A DNA stretch of 64,000 nt from NCBI RefSeq assembly GCF_900099775.1, contig NZ_FMTM01000004.1, positions 62,001 to 126,000 of the forward strand. Direction: 5' to 3'. Each line of letters opens with the position of its first letter. Position 1 is the stretch's first letter. Position numbers and translations under genes: made by a program. The notes under the pieces are model-generated. The model ran no database searches and was not told the origin of the DNA. It saw only the letters and a program-made list of their open reading frames with translations. Below, one piece after another: positions 42,934 to 51,827 of the stretch. The stretch is from Rhizobium mongolense subsp. loessense. GTDB taxonomy: Bacteria > Pseudomonadota > Alphaproteobacteria > Rhizobiales > Rhizobiaceae.

Positions 42934-44463
42934 ATGTTGGGCGTCCTCAAGCATATCATTTTCGTCCTGCTGTTGGCTCTGTGTGCCGCGCTGCTGCCGC
43001 AGCAGGCATTCGACGAGAAGGCACGAGACGCCGCATTGGTTGTCGGCGTCATTGGGCTGTGGCGTTGGTCTTGGGGACTGCTCCATCTGCTGCGCAGCGT
43101 CTGGTTCCGGCTCGTCCGGTTCCCGGCGATGCGTCGAGTGGCGGAAGCGGCAGCGAAGTCGCAAGGGTTGGGGCATGCCTACTTCCTGATCACGAGCTTC
43201 AGGATCGATGCCCCGACCACCACCAAGGTCTATAGCGGCGCTTTCGTCGCGGCAGCCAATGCGCCCGCCGGTGCAACGATCGTCTGCTCGATCGTTGAAA
43301 TCGGCGACGAGCGGCTCATTCGTCGCCTTGCCGAAGTAATGTATGGCGACAGCCTGCCGTTCCGGCTGGAAATCGTCCGCATTCCCGGGACGGGCAAACG
43401 CGATGCGCTGGCCGCCGGCTTCCGTGCCATCGCGGCGCTCAACCCGGCTGGCGACGATACCGTCTCGGTGATCGACGGCGACAGCATTGTGCCGCCCGAT
43501 CTCGTCGAACGGTGCGCCTGCATGTTCCTGATCAATCCGAATCTGGGCGCGCTGACCACCGATGAGGTGTGCACCGTCGAGGGCGCGGAAATCTTCAAGC
43601 AGTGGTATTCGATGCGTTTTGCGCAGCGCCAGATTCTGATGTCGTCGCATGGACTTGCAGAGCGCGTGCTGACGCTGACCGGGCGTATGTCGATGTTCCG
43701 CGCGCGGCTTGCCTGCGATCCGGATTTCATCGATCACGTGCAGAACGACTATATCGACCATTGGCGCCTCGGCCGTATCCGCATGCTCACCGGTGATGAC
43801 AAGTCGAGCTGGTTCTGGCTGCTGAAGAACGGCTACAACATGTATTACGTGCCGGACGTTCAAGTGGAGACAATCGAGCAGCCGCCGAGCCCGAGCTTCA
43901 TTAGCTCCGCCTATGTACTGATGACCCGCTGGTTCGGCAACATGCTGCGCACAAATGCTCGTGCCCTTAATCTTGGGCCGATCAAAATCGGCGCGTTTAC
44001 TTGGTGGTCGATTCTCGATCAACGCATGTCGATGTGGACCAGCCTGTCGGGCATCACGCTTGCCCTTCTCGGGACCGCGATGATCACACCGTGGACGGCC
44101 GCCTTTTATGTCCTATGGGTCATCGTCTCGCGTTACATTCTGGCGCTGACCTTCCTGACCGTGCGTCCGTCGATCAATCTGGTCTATATCCCGCTGCTCT
44201 ACTTCAATCAGATCTTCGGCTCGGCAGTGAAGGTGCTGATCTTTTTCCGGCTCGACCGGCAGAAGTGGACGCGCCAGAAGACCGCCTTCAAGCGGACGGA
44301 TTCCCGGTTCGACGCGGCCTTCAAATTATGGTCGTCCCGGCTGGTCAATACCGTTGCCGTGCTGGTCTTCGTCTCGGTTCTCGTCTTCCTCGCCAATCTC
44401 GGTAGCTATTTCACGGACGAAGTGCCGGAACGCTTGCCGAAAATCACTGACAGGGTGTTCTGA
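42934..44463 (+). CDS. alg8: Alginate polymerase glycosyltransferase (Alg8)
   Basis: 509 residues (Pseudomonas Alg8, 494). Inner-membrane family 2 glycosyltransferase that links mannuronate units from GDP-mannuronate and passes the chain through the membrane. Two or so hydrophobic helices at the N-terminus flank a cytosolic GT-A domain with AYFLITSFRIDAPTTTKVYS, IPGTGKRDALAAGFRAIAAL, the D-x-D motif VSVIDGDS, TTDEVCTVEGAEIFKQWYSM and the gating-type stretch NDYIDHWRLGRIRM then LTGDDKSSWFW. At least four helices follow from residue 370. Its stop overlaps the alg44 start by one base. Expected to need Alg44 and c-di-GMP for activity. Confidence 0.92.
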   Translation: MLGVLKHIIFVLLLALCAALLPQQAFDEKARDAALVVGVIGLWRWSWGLLHLLRSVWFRLVRFPAMRRVAEAAAKSQGLGHAYFLITSFRIDAPTTTKVYSGAFVAAANAPAGATIVCSIVEIGDERLIRRLAEVMYGDSLPFRLEIVRIPGTGKRDALAAGFRAIAALNPAGDDTVSVIDGDSIVPPDLVERCACMFLINPNLGALTTDEVCTVEGAEIFKQWYSMRFAQRQILMSSHGLAERVLTLTGRMSMFRARLACDPDFIDHVQNDYIDHWRLGRIRMLTGDDKSSWFWLLKNGYNMYYVPDVQVETIEQPPSPSFISSAYVLMTRWFGNMLRTNARALNLGPIKIGAFTWWSILDQRMSMWTSLSGITLALLGTAMITPWTAAFYVLWVIVSRYILALTFLTVRPSINLVYIPLLYFNQIFGSAVKVLIFFRLDRQKWTRQKTAFKRTDSRFDAAFKLWSSRLVNTVAVLVFVSVLVFLANLGSYFTDEVPERLPKITDRVF

Positions 44464-45506
44464 TGACTGCGGTTGCTGTGCCCAAGCGTCGCGAACGGGA
44501 GTTCCCGCGCTTCAAATTGCCGCTGGCAGCGCTAATCGACGGAAAGCGCACCGAGGTATGCGACTGGTCGGTGACCGGTCTTGGGCTCGCCGAGGTCGCG
44601 CTCACGCAGGCTCCAGGCGAACACCTCGCCGTAACCCTGCTCGTCGAGACCGAAGGCTCCTGCCTCGAGCTGGCCCTCAGCACGCGCGTCGTCTGGGTGA
44701 ATCCAGACGAACGACGCGCCGGCCTACAAATTCTCGACCCTGCGGAGAAGACGGCGCCCTTGGCGCATTTCGCCGACCTCTATCTCGCCGGGCGGGTCGT
44801 TCAAAGCGGTTCAAAAATATACGTATTGGGAAATCAGATGGCAGAAATGGAAAATGCTAAGGCTGCGGTGGTCGGTGTGACGTCGTCGACCGGGAACGGT
44901 CTTGCAGGTCGTATATTCGGGCTATTGATATTCGTCATCATCGGCTTGGCCGCTTTCTCGTTCCTCTCCAATATCGTCTACAAGAGGCTGTTCACGTTCG
45001 AAGCTGTTTCGGCGAGCATTGCTGCGGAGACGGTCACGGTTTATCAGCCACGCGATGGCGTGGTCGAATTTGCCGACCTGCCGCAAAAGGTGAAGCAGGG
45101 GGACCGTCTGGCGACGATCGCCCTCGATGCGCCGACCGCCGACGGCAGGTCGACGGTGGAAGTTCTGTCTGCCTGCGACTGCTATGTGTTGTCGGTCGAC
45201 CATCCGGGCTCGACCTATGGCCGCGCCGGCGGCCGGATGCTCTCGCTCGTCCGCCAGGATGCGAGCCTCTACGTGTCGGTTCGCGTGCCGTTCCGCCGTC
45301 TCGCCAATATTTCCGAGAAGCCGCAGATCTCGCTCAGCTATCTCGACGGCGTCGAGGCGAAGAACGTCGACATCGTCTCCATTCCCAAGGTCACCGAATA
45401 CACCGCCACACAGCTTGAGATTCAGGTGCAGCCGGGTCGCAGCTTGGACCCGTCCATGGTCGGACAGCCGGTGCTAGCGACCTTCGACACGGCGCCTTGG
45501 CACTGA
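44463..45506 (+). CDS. alg44: Alg44-type PilZ/HlyD co-polymerase
   Basis: 347 residues. The cytosolic N-terminus is a PilZ domain with both c-di-GMP motifs, REFPR (RxxxR) and DWSVTGLG (D/NxSxxG). One transmembrane helix follows (IFGLLIFVIIGLAAFSFLSN, near residue 165), then a periplasmic HlyD-like barrel/lipoyl region (VYQPRDGVVEFADLPQKVKQ then GDRLATIAL). This is the Alg44 architecture, so the polymerase should be switched on by c-di-GMP. Pseudomonas Alg44 has 389 residues; this one is slightly shorter in the periplasmic part. Coupled to alg8 by TGATG overlap. Confidence 0.9.
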   Translation: MTAVAVPKRREREFPRFKLPLAALIDGKRTEVCDWSVTGLGLAEVALTQAPGEHLAVTLLVETEGSCLELALSTRVVWVNPDERRAGLQILDPAEKTAPLAHFADLYLAGRVVQSGSKIYVLGNQMAEMENAKAAVVGVTSSTGNGLAGRIFGLLIFVIIGLAAFSFLSNIVYKRLFTFEAVSASIAAETVTVYQPRDGVVEFADLPQKVKQGDRLATIALDAPTADGRSTVEVLSACDCYVLSVDHPGSTYGRAGGRMLSLVRQDASLYVSVRVPFRRLANISEKPQISLSYLDGVEAKNVDIVSIPKVTEYTATQLEIQVQPGRSLDPSMVGQPVLATFDTAPWH

Positions 45507-45548
45507 ATTGCAAAGATTGAGATCCATTGCGCTGACGAAGCTGGGGGC

Positions 45549-47045
45549 ATGACAATGAGCATACCGACAAAGTCTGTAAAAATAACGCCGGCGATCATGA
45601 TCGGCGGAAGCGGTACGCGGCTTTGGCCGTTGTCGCGCAGTAATATGCCGAAGCAGTTCCTGCGACTAGTCGACGACCGCAGCCTGTTCCAGAACACACT
45701 GGCACGCGTTAACGACGCGATGTTTTCGGCGCCCTGGCTGCTGACCAGCCGTGCCTTCATCGATATGGTCAATGCCCAGGCGCGGCAGATGGAGCAGGAA
45801 TTCGCCGGCATCGTTCTGGAGCCGCTCCAGCGCGGTACGGCCGCGGCGCTTGCGGCCGTTGCGGTTGCCGCGAGTGAGGGCGACGCGGACGCACTCGTGC
45901 TGGCCATGCCGGCTGATCATGTCATCGACGACCCGGCTCTCTTCCTGGAGGCTGTCAAGAAGGCGGTGCCGCTGGCCGAGAGTTCCAAGATCGTCACTTT
46001 CGGCATCGTGCCGACCGAACCGGAAACCGGCTTTGGCTATATCCGTCCCGGCGAGCCCTATGTCGTGGACGGCGAGGAGCTCGGCGCGCTGGTCAACCAA
46101 CCTGGGGGATTCCTCGAGAAGCCGGATCTGGAGCGAGCCAAGCAGTTCGTCGAGATGGGATACCTCTGGAACGCGGGAATTTTCCTCTTCCGCGCATCGG
46201 CGCTGGTCGAAGAACTCAAGCGGCACGCCCCGGCCGTCTATGAAGCCGTTGCGGCCTCGATCGCCGGCGGCACGAGCCGTGACCTCGGCAGCCATATGCT
46301 GCTGATGCCCGCGGAGGAGCACTTCGCTCGTTGCCCGCTCGACATTCCGATCGACACGGCGGTGCTGGAAAAGAGCGCCAATGTCGCAGTGGTACCTTGT
46401 GATGACATTGGCTGGGCCGACATCGGCTCGCTGTCCGCCCTCTGGGATATCAGCGACAAGGACGAGAACGGCAATGTGCTGCGCGGCGACAGTTTCGTCT
46501 CGCAGTCGCGTAATTGCCTCGTGCATGCACAGTCCGGCCGTCGCGTCGTTCTCAGTCACATCGAGGACATCATGGTTATTGACAGCGAGGATGCTGTCGT
46601 CGTGCTGCCTAAGGCTCAGGCCCAGCGGGTGAAGGAAATCGTCAACTCGCTGAAGAAGATGGACGCCCCAGAGGTCAGCTTCACCCGTAGTGCGCTGAAG
46701 AGCTGGGGAGCGGTCAAGATCGACCGCAGCTACGGTGACAGCCAGGTCTGCGCAGTGAGTTTCCAAGGCAAGAACTCCGTCACCTACATGGTCTCCGGTG
46801 CCGAGCGTGAGACATGGCTCCTGCATGGTGACCAGCGTGCCGAGTACGGCGTGGACGGGCATTTCACACCCTTCGTGTCTGGCAATCCGGTTTCCTTCAG
46901 CAGGGGACAGGTGGTGACGATCCGCAACGCTTACGGACTGTCCGAGTTCACTTATGTCCGCAAGGACCCTGATCTCAACTGGAAGATCGACGACTGGTTC
47001 CCCCAGGTGGCCGAGGTCGAAGCACCGAAGGTCCGTCTGGGCTGA
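45549..47045 (+). CDS. AlgA-like mannose-1-phosphate guanylyltransferase with a degenerate isomerase half
   Basis: 498 residues. The N-terminal two thirds is a type II GDP-mannose pyrophosphorylase: ITPAIMIGGSGTRLWPLSRS near residue 12, FGYIRPGEP, GGFLEKPDLERAKQFVE and NAGIFLFRA. It would make GDP-mannose from mannose-1-phosphate and GTP. The C-terminal third aligns in position with the phosphomannose isomerase cupin of AlgA, but the zinc motif QMHHHRAEHW is missing; the corresponding region reads YMVSGAERETWLLHGDQRAE. The isomerase step is therefore probably not performed by this protein. ATG 45549 or 45555 may be the start. It lies 42 bases after alg44. Confidence 0.88.
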   Translation: MTMSIPTKSVKITPAIMIGGSGTRLWPLSRSNMPKQFLRLVDDRSLFQNTLARVNDAMFSAPWLLTSRAFIDMVNAQARQMEQEFAGIVLEPLQRGTAAALAAVAVAASEGDADALVLAMPADHVIDDPALFLEAVKKAVPLAESSKIVTFGIVPTEPETGFGYIRPGEPYVVDGEELGALVNQPGGFLEKPDLERAKQFVEMGYLWNAGIFLFRASALVEELKRHAPAVYEAVAASIAGGTSRDLGSHMLLMPAEEHFARCPLDIPIDTAVLEKSANVAVVPCDDIGWADIGSLSALWDISDKDENGNVLRGDSFVSQSRNCLVHAQSGRRVVLSHIEDIMVIDSEDAVVVLPKAQAQRVKEIVNSLKKMDAPEVSFTRSALKSWGAVKIDRSYGDSQVCAVSFQGKNSVTYMVSGAERETWLLHGDQRAEYGVDGHFTPFVSGNPVSFSRGQVVTIRNAYGLSEFTYVRKDPDLNWKIDDWFPQVAEVEAPKVRLG

Positions 47046-47065
47046 GCACGAGGGATAGGAACGAG

Positions 47066-48061
47066 ATGAACGCGCCTGCGGATATAACAGTGGAAATTTC
47101 TGACCGAACGTTTCTCGTGCTCGGCCTGAGTTCCAGTGGTCTGATCGTGCCGCTGGTGCAGGAACTGCTGGGCTTTGGCGGGATTGCGCGCGTTGCCATG
47201 GTTAAGGGCGGGATGGCCTGGAAGGGGGATGTTCTCGTTCGCGCCGAGCAGTCAGGCGACGAGATTAACCTGGCTCTTACCGGCGGGCCCGAGCAATATC
47301 TAAGGCTGGTCAGTGCGCTCAACTGGTATGGGGGACGCAACCCGTCCTTTGCCGATCGGTTCGCCGACACGATTCCGCCTGATGTTCGCAGTGCTTCCGC
47401 AGGCCTTGGCCGGTTCGCCAAGCTGGCCGGCCTCGGCGTGGTCGCAATCGTATTGATCGGATTGATCTTCCAGCTGACTTCGCAGCGCAGCATGAGCGCC
47501 GCCTCGCAGATGGCCTATGTCGCCATGCCGGGCGCGGAGCTCGATTCCCATACTGCGGGCGAGGTCGTCTATGTGAAGAATGCCGGCAAGGTAGCGAAGG
47601 GGGAATTCTTTGCTGCACTCAAGACCTCGCAGGACTACACGAAGTTTCTTGAGGCCAGCAATGGCGGTGAAATAAGTGCCCAGGCCGTCGCGCCACAGGA
47701 CTATGTGCGCAAGGGTACGCCTGTCGTGCGCCTCTCGGATGAGGGCGCGAGGCCCTATGTTGCAGCCTATGTCAAGCTGACCGATGTGGTCATCGCCCTG
47801 AACGCGGCAGAAGCCCGGATCGAGTTCCCCAAATCCGGGCGGACGGTTTCAGTTCCGATCGATGCACGAAACTATGTCAACAGCACCAAAGTCTTGACTG
47901 ACGAGGACGGCAAGGCCTTAGCGGAAATTAACGTCAGGATCCCGGACGGCGTCGACATTCCTGTCGATGAACCGGTGATCGTCAAGTTCCAACGGTCGGT
48001 ATGGAGCCCCTCGGTGATGTTGCCGCAGTGGCTGAAGACCGTCTCCTCGCTGCTGTCGTAA
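47066..48061 (+). CDS. Alg44-like membrane protein with HlyD-type periplasmic domain, no PilZ
   Basis: 331 residues. A cytosolic N-terminus of about 110 residues (ISDRTFLVLGLSSSGLIVPL, VQELLGFGG) is followed by a single membrane helix FAKLAGLGVVAIVLIGLIFQ near residue 120 and a periplasmic domain with lipoyl/barrel-like pattern (AYVAMPGAELDSHTAGEVVY, VKNAGKVAKGEFFAALKTS). The layout copies Alg44, but the RxxxR and D/NxSxxG motifs are absent. It could be a second bridge subunit linking the polymerase to the periplasmic scaffold. No counterpart exists in the Pseudomonas operon. GAGGGATAGGAACGAG precedes the ATG. Confidence 0.7.
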   Translation: MNAPADITVEISDRTFLVLGLSSSGLIVPLVQELLGFGGIARVAMVKGGMAWKGDVLVRAEQSGDEINLALTGGPEQYLRLVSALNWYGGRNPSFADRFADTIPPDVRSASAGLGRFAKLAGLGVVAIVLIGLIFQLTSQRSMSAASQMAYVAMPGAELDSHTAGEVVYVKNAGKVAKGEFFAALKTSQDYTKFLEASNGGEISAQAVAPQDYVRKGTPVVRLSDEGARPYVAAYVKLTDVVIALNAAEARIEFPKSGRTVSVPIDARNYVNSTKVLTDEDGKALAEINVRIPDGVDIPVDEPVIVKFQRSVWSPSVMLPQWLKTVSSLLS

Positions 48062-48073
48062 GGATCGAATGGC

Positions 48074-51000
48074 ATGCGCACCTCTTTGACACTGATTGCA
48101 ACACCTGTGGTCAAGGGCCTTGTTGGCTTGACCACCCTGGCAACGCTCCTATCGGTTGTACCAACGGGCATGAGCCTCCACGCCGTCCATGCGCAGGAAT
48201 TGACGGTCGGCGAGCAGAGCCCGCAGTTGGACCAGCTCGCTCCGGCTGAACGCGAAATCACTGAGGACAGCCTGAAATATGGGGCGGAGCTTGCGCTGAC
48301 GCGCTGGCAGGCCCTGCGCGACGACGAGAAGTCACGCAGTTTCGACGGTTATTTCGAGATCTTCAAGGAAGTGGCTCGCATCGAGAGCCTCGATCATGCG
48401 ACCCAGATCGCCGGCGTTGACGTGCGCAGCCGGCTGGCCGTTGTGGCCTCCGAGCTGCACAAGCAGATGAACGCGCAAGGACTGTCGGCACGTGACGCCG
48501 GCCTCAGCGCGCTGAAGACCCTTATCGACAGTTCAGGCCAGTCGTTGTCGACGACGGATCCGGATTCGTTCAAAGTGCGCTACACGCTCATTCTCGACTA
48601 CATGTCCGGGATGGATGCAGCCAAGCTCAGCCTCGATCTTGCTAAGCGGCTGGCTCAGTCGAAGCTGAACGAACTTGCCCTCGATATCTATGTCGATTTC
48701 CTGCCGCTCTATTTCCACGGTCTGACCTCAGCAGCTGATCGGCAGGAGCTGATGAAGCTCGCCAGCGCGAATGCGGGCGCGGTCGCCGACCCGGCTGTCT
48801 TCCGGGTGCTAACTGATCTGCTGCGCATGTCGCCGCGCGCCGAAAAGGTCGAACTCGCCCAGCTAGTATTCGACCAGATCGATGTCGACGTCATCCGGCA
48901 TGCCCGCGATACTGCCTCCGACTCCGTCAGCCTCGTCCTGTCCGCATGGGTCGATGCTGTGGAACGTGCGCACGGCGTCAAGGCAGTGGGCGATATCGCG
49001 GCACTTCACGAACGTGCGCGGCTCAGCCTCGATACGCGTGCCTTCGAGCTTCTGACCCTGGCGGAAAGGGACGAGGCGATTCGCAACCGGCTGGTGTCGG
49101 ATGCGGTTACTGCCGACATCCGGGATGAGCGGCCGCTGGTGGGCTATGACAGGGCGGTCAATCTGGCGCTGCCGCCGGCCGTCGCCGTCGATAGCTATCT
49201 CGCGCTCATCCACAGCTTCTCCATAGCCGGCTACGACAATTACGTGAAGGTCCTGGTGGAGCTCGTTGCTGGTGCCGTCAAGTCGAGACAGCTGCAGCTC
49301 AGCGATGGGCAGGTCGTGGCGTTGTTCCGCGATATTGAAATCGTTCGTGATCCCGCTTTCATCCTGGCGCAGGGACAGGACATACCGGGTGCGGCAAAAA
49401 TCTCGCAGATCACCGCACTGCGTGCCGACATCAGGACAATCTTTTCCCTTCCCGTCGACCAGCCGATCGGGGCGAAAACGATCGCTAGCGGGCCGGCCGC
49501 GACGAAGGCCCTGCAGGTGGCTGCGAGCTTGACCAACGGAGAACTCCCGAATGCGGCGGCTCTCGCGAAGCTCGATGCTTCAAGCGACGACGACGTTGCC
49601 TTGCTGACGCAAGTGGCGACACGGCTCTGGCAATATGCCGGCCGTCGAGAACTGCTTGCCGAATTCGTCCGTGGCGGATCCGATGCCGATCTTAGGCAGG
49701 CGGTCGCGCTCGGCGTAACAGACTTTGCCGGTTTCCGTGGTACTGAGGGCAGCGGTGCCGGCTTTGTCGCCGCTATCGGCGACCTGTTGACTTCGACCTC
49801 GGGCGAGGGGCAGGCGCTGCTTGCTGCCTCCTTAGGTCGGGTAGCCGAGCCCGCAAACCTGCGGGGCGAGGCGCTGGCGCGCTATGCGCGTTATCTGGCC
49901 GCGGGCGGCCAGTCCGGGGCTCCGCTTGCCACCGCCGCCGATGCCGACAAGGTCGCCGTCGACGAGGCGGACGCCATCTTCGGCAATGTCGACGTCGCGA
50001 CCACCCGCGTAAAGGCAGTATCTGATTACAAGGCACGGGTCGGCGAGTTCCGCCGCTTGGCCGAAGCCCGCGCCAGCGTGCTGGACGACAAGGGCTGGCT
50101 GAACAGCGCCATCGCGCCGGCAAAGTCTGTGCCCGCTACGCTCGACTTCGGTGGAGCATCAACCATCAGCGATGGGCGCATCGCCCTGTCCTCATCAAAG
50201 GAAAACAACCTGCCGACGGCCGGCCGGCCCTTCATGCCCAACCTGCTGCTCGGGCGCGAAGCGGTCACCTCGAGGATTCCTGTGCCGCCGCTGCGGGAGG
50301 CGAACGAGGCGCTTGCCGACATTTCCAAGCGCGGCGAAACGCGCGCCACCCGCCTGATCCGCTTCTCGTCTGAGCATTTCGACGAGATCATCAACCTCGG
50401 TGTCCGCGAATATCTCTACCTCAATTCTGAATCGACCGTTCCACGCATCATCTTCGTCACGCGTGGAGTGCTGACCATGAGCGAGCTCATCGCCCAGGTG
50501 CGAGCGACCGATCCGGATGCGATCTCGCTGGACGGCAACGAGGTTACGCTGAACGTGCCGCTCGCCGTCAACGACGGTGCCTCGCTGGTCGTCAGCGGCC
50601 AGGAAATCAAGTCGCTGAAGCTTAATACCAAGGCCGGCGCCTTCATCGTCAACAGCGGCAATATCTATTTCGATGGCGTGACCGTCTCATCGGTGGATGT
50701 AACGACGGGTCAACCAAGCTATGTCTACGACCACGAGAAGGGCATCTTCTTCCGTCCCTTCATCCTCAGCTGGAGCGGCAGCGAGACCCTCGCCGTGGAT
50801 TCCCGCTTCGTGGCGCTGGGCTATGCCGGCGGCCGCACCTACGGCATGTCGCTGTCGTCCGGTTCGACCGACACAGTGGCCCGCAAGGTCCAGGCGGCCG
50901 CGCCAACCGGCTATTTCATCAACAATTCGTTCGAGAACCTCTATTACGGTTTCTACGCGTTCGAGGCGGAGGACATCGTCTTCGTCGGCAACGAACTGGT

Positions 51001-51823
51001 CAACGGCGTGATCTATGGCCTCGACCCGCACGACCGGTCGAAGAACCTGATGATGGCTTACAACACGGCCTACGGGACGCAGAAGAAGCACGGCATCATC
51101 ATTTCGCGCGAGGTCGACGACAGCTTCATCCTCGGCAACCTCTCGTTCGAGAACCACGGGTCCGGCATCATGCTTGACCGCCAGAGCTACGGCACGATCG
51201 TCTATGCCAACGATGCGAGCCGCAACGAAGGCGACGGATTCGCCGCGATGGAAAGTCCTTGCGCTCTCGTCGACAGCAACATGTTCTATGGCAATGGCCG
51301 ATCTGGCGTGAAGGTACGCAATTCCTGGGACGTTCATGTGGAGGGCAACCAGATCCGTCACAACAAGGCGGCTGGCATCGAAGCCTATATCGACAACCTC
51401 AAGGTCGCAGAGCAGAGTGAGTTCCGCGATTTCGTCGAGGACCCGTATTATCCCATCGCAACGGTAGCTGCCCGTGACAACCTCCTAGAGAATAACCGCG
51501 TCGGTCTGATGACCCGCGGAGCGTCCGAGGCGATGTTCTACGGCAACAAGTTCGTCGACCAGCTGCCTCGCTACGTTTCGGGTGATCTCAAGCCGCTCGG
51601 GCTCGACGTCGTCACGCGCAATATGAAGACGGGTGTGCTGGTGCGCTCGGTCTGCGTGCCGCGCATTCCGGTGAAGAAGCAGTGCGCGCTGGCGGAGAAC
51701 GGCATCATCATTCCGCAGTCCCTGCAACCGGAATTCCGCGCCGACGAGGCCTCGACCAATTATTGCATCAACGCTGCGGGCTCGCCGCAATCGGATGCGT
51801 TCAACGCGCAACAAGGGGAGTGA
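48074..51823 (+). CDS. algG: AlgG-type mannuronan C5-epimerase with a long N-terminal extension
   Basis: 1249 residues, versus about 540 for known AlgG. A signal peptide ends near HAVHAQE. Residues about 45-760 are helical and not recognisable as a known domain. From about 790 to 1225 comes the right-handed beta-helix epimerase with all main AlgG signatures: the catalytic DPHD (Asp984) in VIYGLDPHDRSKN, YGTQKKHGIIISREVDDSFI, ENHGSGIMLDRQSYGTIVYA and SGVKVRNSWDVHVEGNQI. It would convert mannuronate to guluronate residues in the periplasm. The extension may serve as scaffold and is the most distinctive feature of this operon. Confidence 0.9.
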   Translation: MRTSLTLIATPVVKGLVGLTTLATLLSVVPTGMSLHAVHAQELTVGEQSPQLDQLAPAEREITEDSLKYGAELALTRWQALRDDEKSRSFDGYFEIFKEVARIESLDHATQIAGVDVRSRLAVVASELHKQMNAQGLSARDAGLSALKTLIDSSGQSLSTTDPDSFKVRYTLILDYMSGMDAAKLSLDLAKRLAQSKLNELALDIYVDFLPLYFHGLTSAADRQELMKLASANAGAVADPAVFRVLTDLLRMSPRAEKVELAQLVFDQIDVDVIRHARDTASDSVSLVLSAWVDAVERAHGVKAVGDIAALHERARLSLDTRAFELLTLAERDEAIRNRLVSDAVTADIRDERPLVGYDRAVNLALPPAVAVDSYLALIHSFSIAGYDNYVKVLVELVAGAVKSRQLQLSDGQVVALFRDIEIVRDPAFILAQGQDIPGAAKISQITALRADIRTIFSLPVDQPIGAKTIASGPAATKALQVAASLTNGELPNAAALAKLDASSDDDVALLTQVATRLWQYAGRRELLAEFVRGGSDADLRQAVALGVTDFAGFRGTEGSGAGFVAAIGDLLTSTSGEGQALLAASLGRVAEPANLRGEALARYARYLAAGGQSGAPLATAADADKVAVDEADAIFGNVDVATTRVKAVSDYKARVGEFRRLAEARASVLDDKGWLNSAIAPAKSVPATLDFGGASTISDGRIALSSSKENNLPTAGRPFMPNLLLGREAVTSRIPVPPLREANEALADISKRGETRATRLIRFSSEHFDEIINLGVREYLYLNSESTVPRIIFVTRGVLTMSELIAQVRATDPDAISLDGNEVTLNVPLAVNDGASLVVSGQEIKSLKLNTKAGAFIVNSGNIYFDGVTVSSVDVTTGQPSYVYDHEKGIFFRPFILSWSGSETLAVDSRFVALGYAGGRTYGMSLSSGSTDTVARKVQAAAPTGYFINNSFENLYYGFYAFEAEDIVFVGNELVNGVIYGLDPHDRSKNLMMAYNTAYGTQKKHGIIISREVDDSFILGNLSFENHGSGIMLDRQSYGTIVYANDASRNEGDGFAAMESPCALVDSNMFYGNGRSGVKVRNSWDVHVEGNQIRHNKAAGIEAYIDNLKVAEQSEFRDFVEDPYYPIATVAARDNLLENNRVGLMTRGASEAMFYGNKFVDQLPRYVSGDLKPLGLDVVTRNMKTGVLVRSVCVPRIPVKKQCALAENGIIIPQSLQPEFRADEASTNYCINAAGSPQSDAFNAQQGE

Positions 51824-51827
51824 GAGG

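Noticed and set aside
45666..46862. 398-codon minus-strand open frame inside the AlgA-like gene
   Set aside because: Antisense shadow of a gene with intact pyrophosphorylase motifs.
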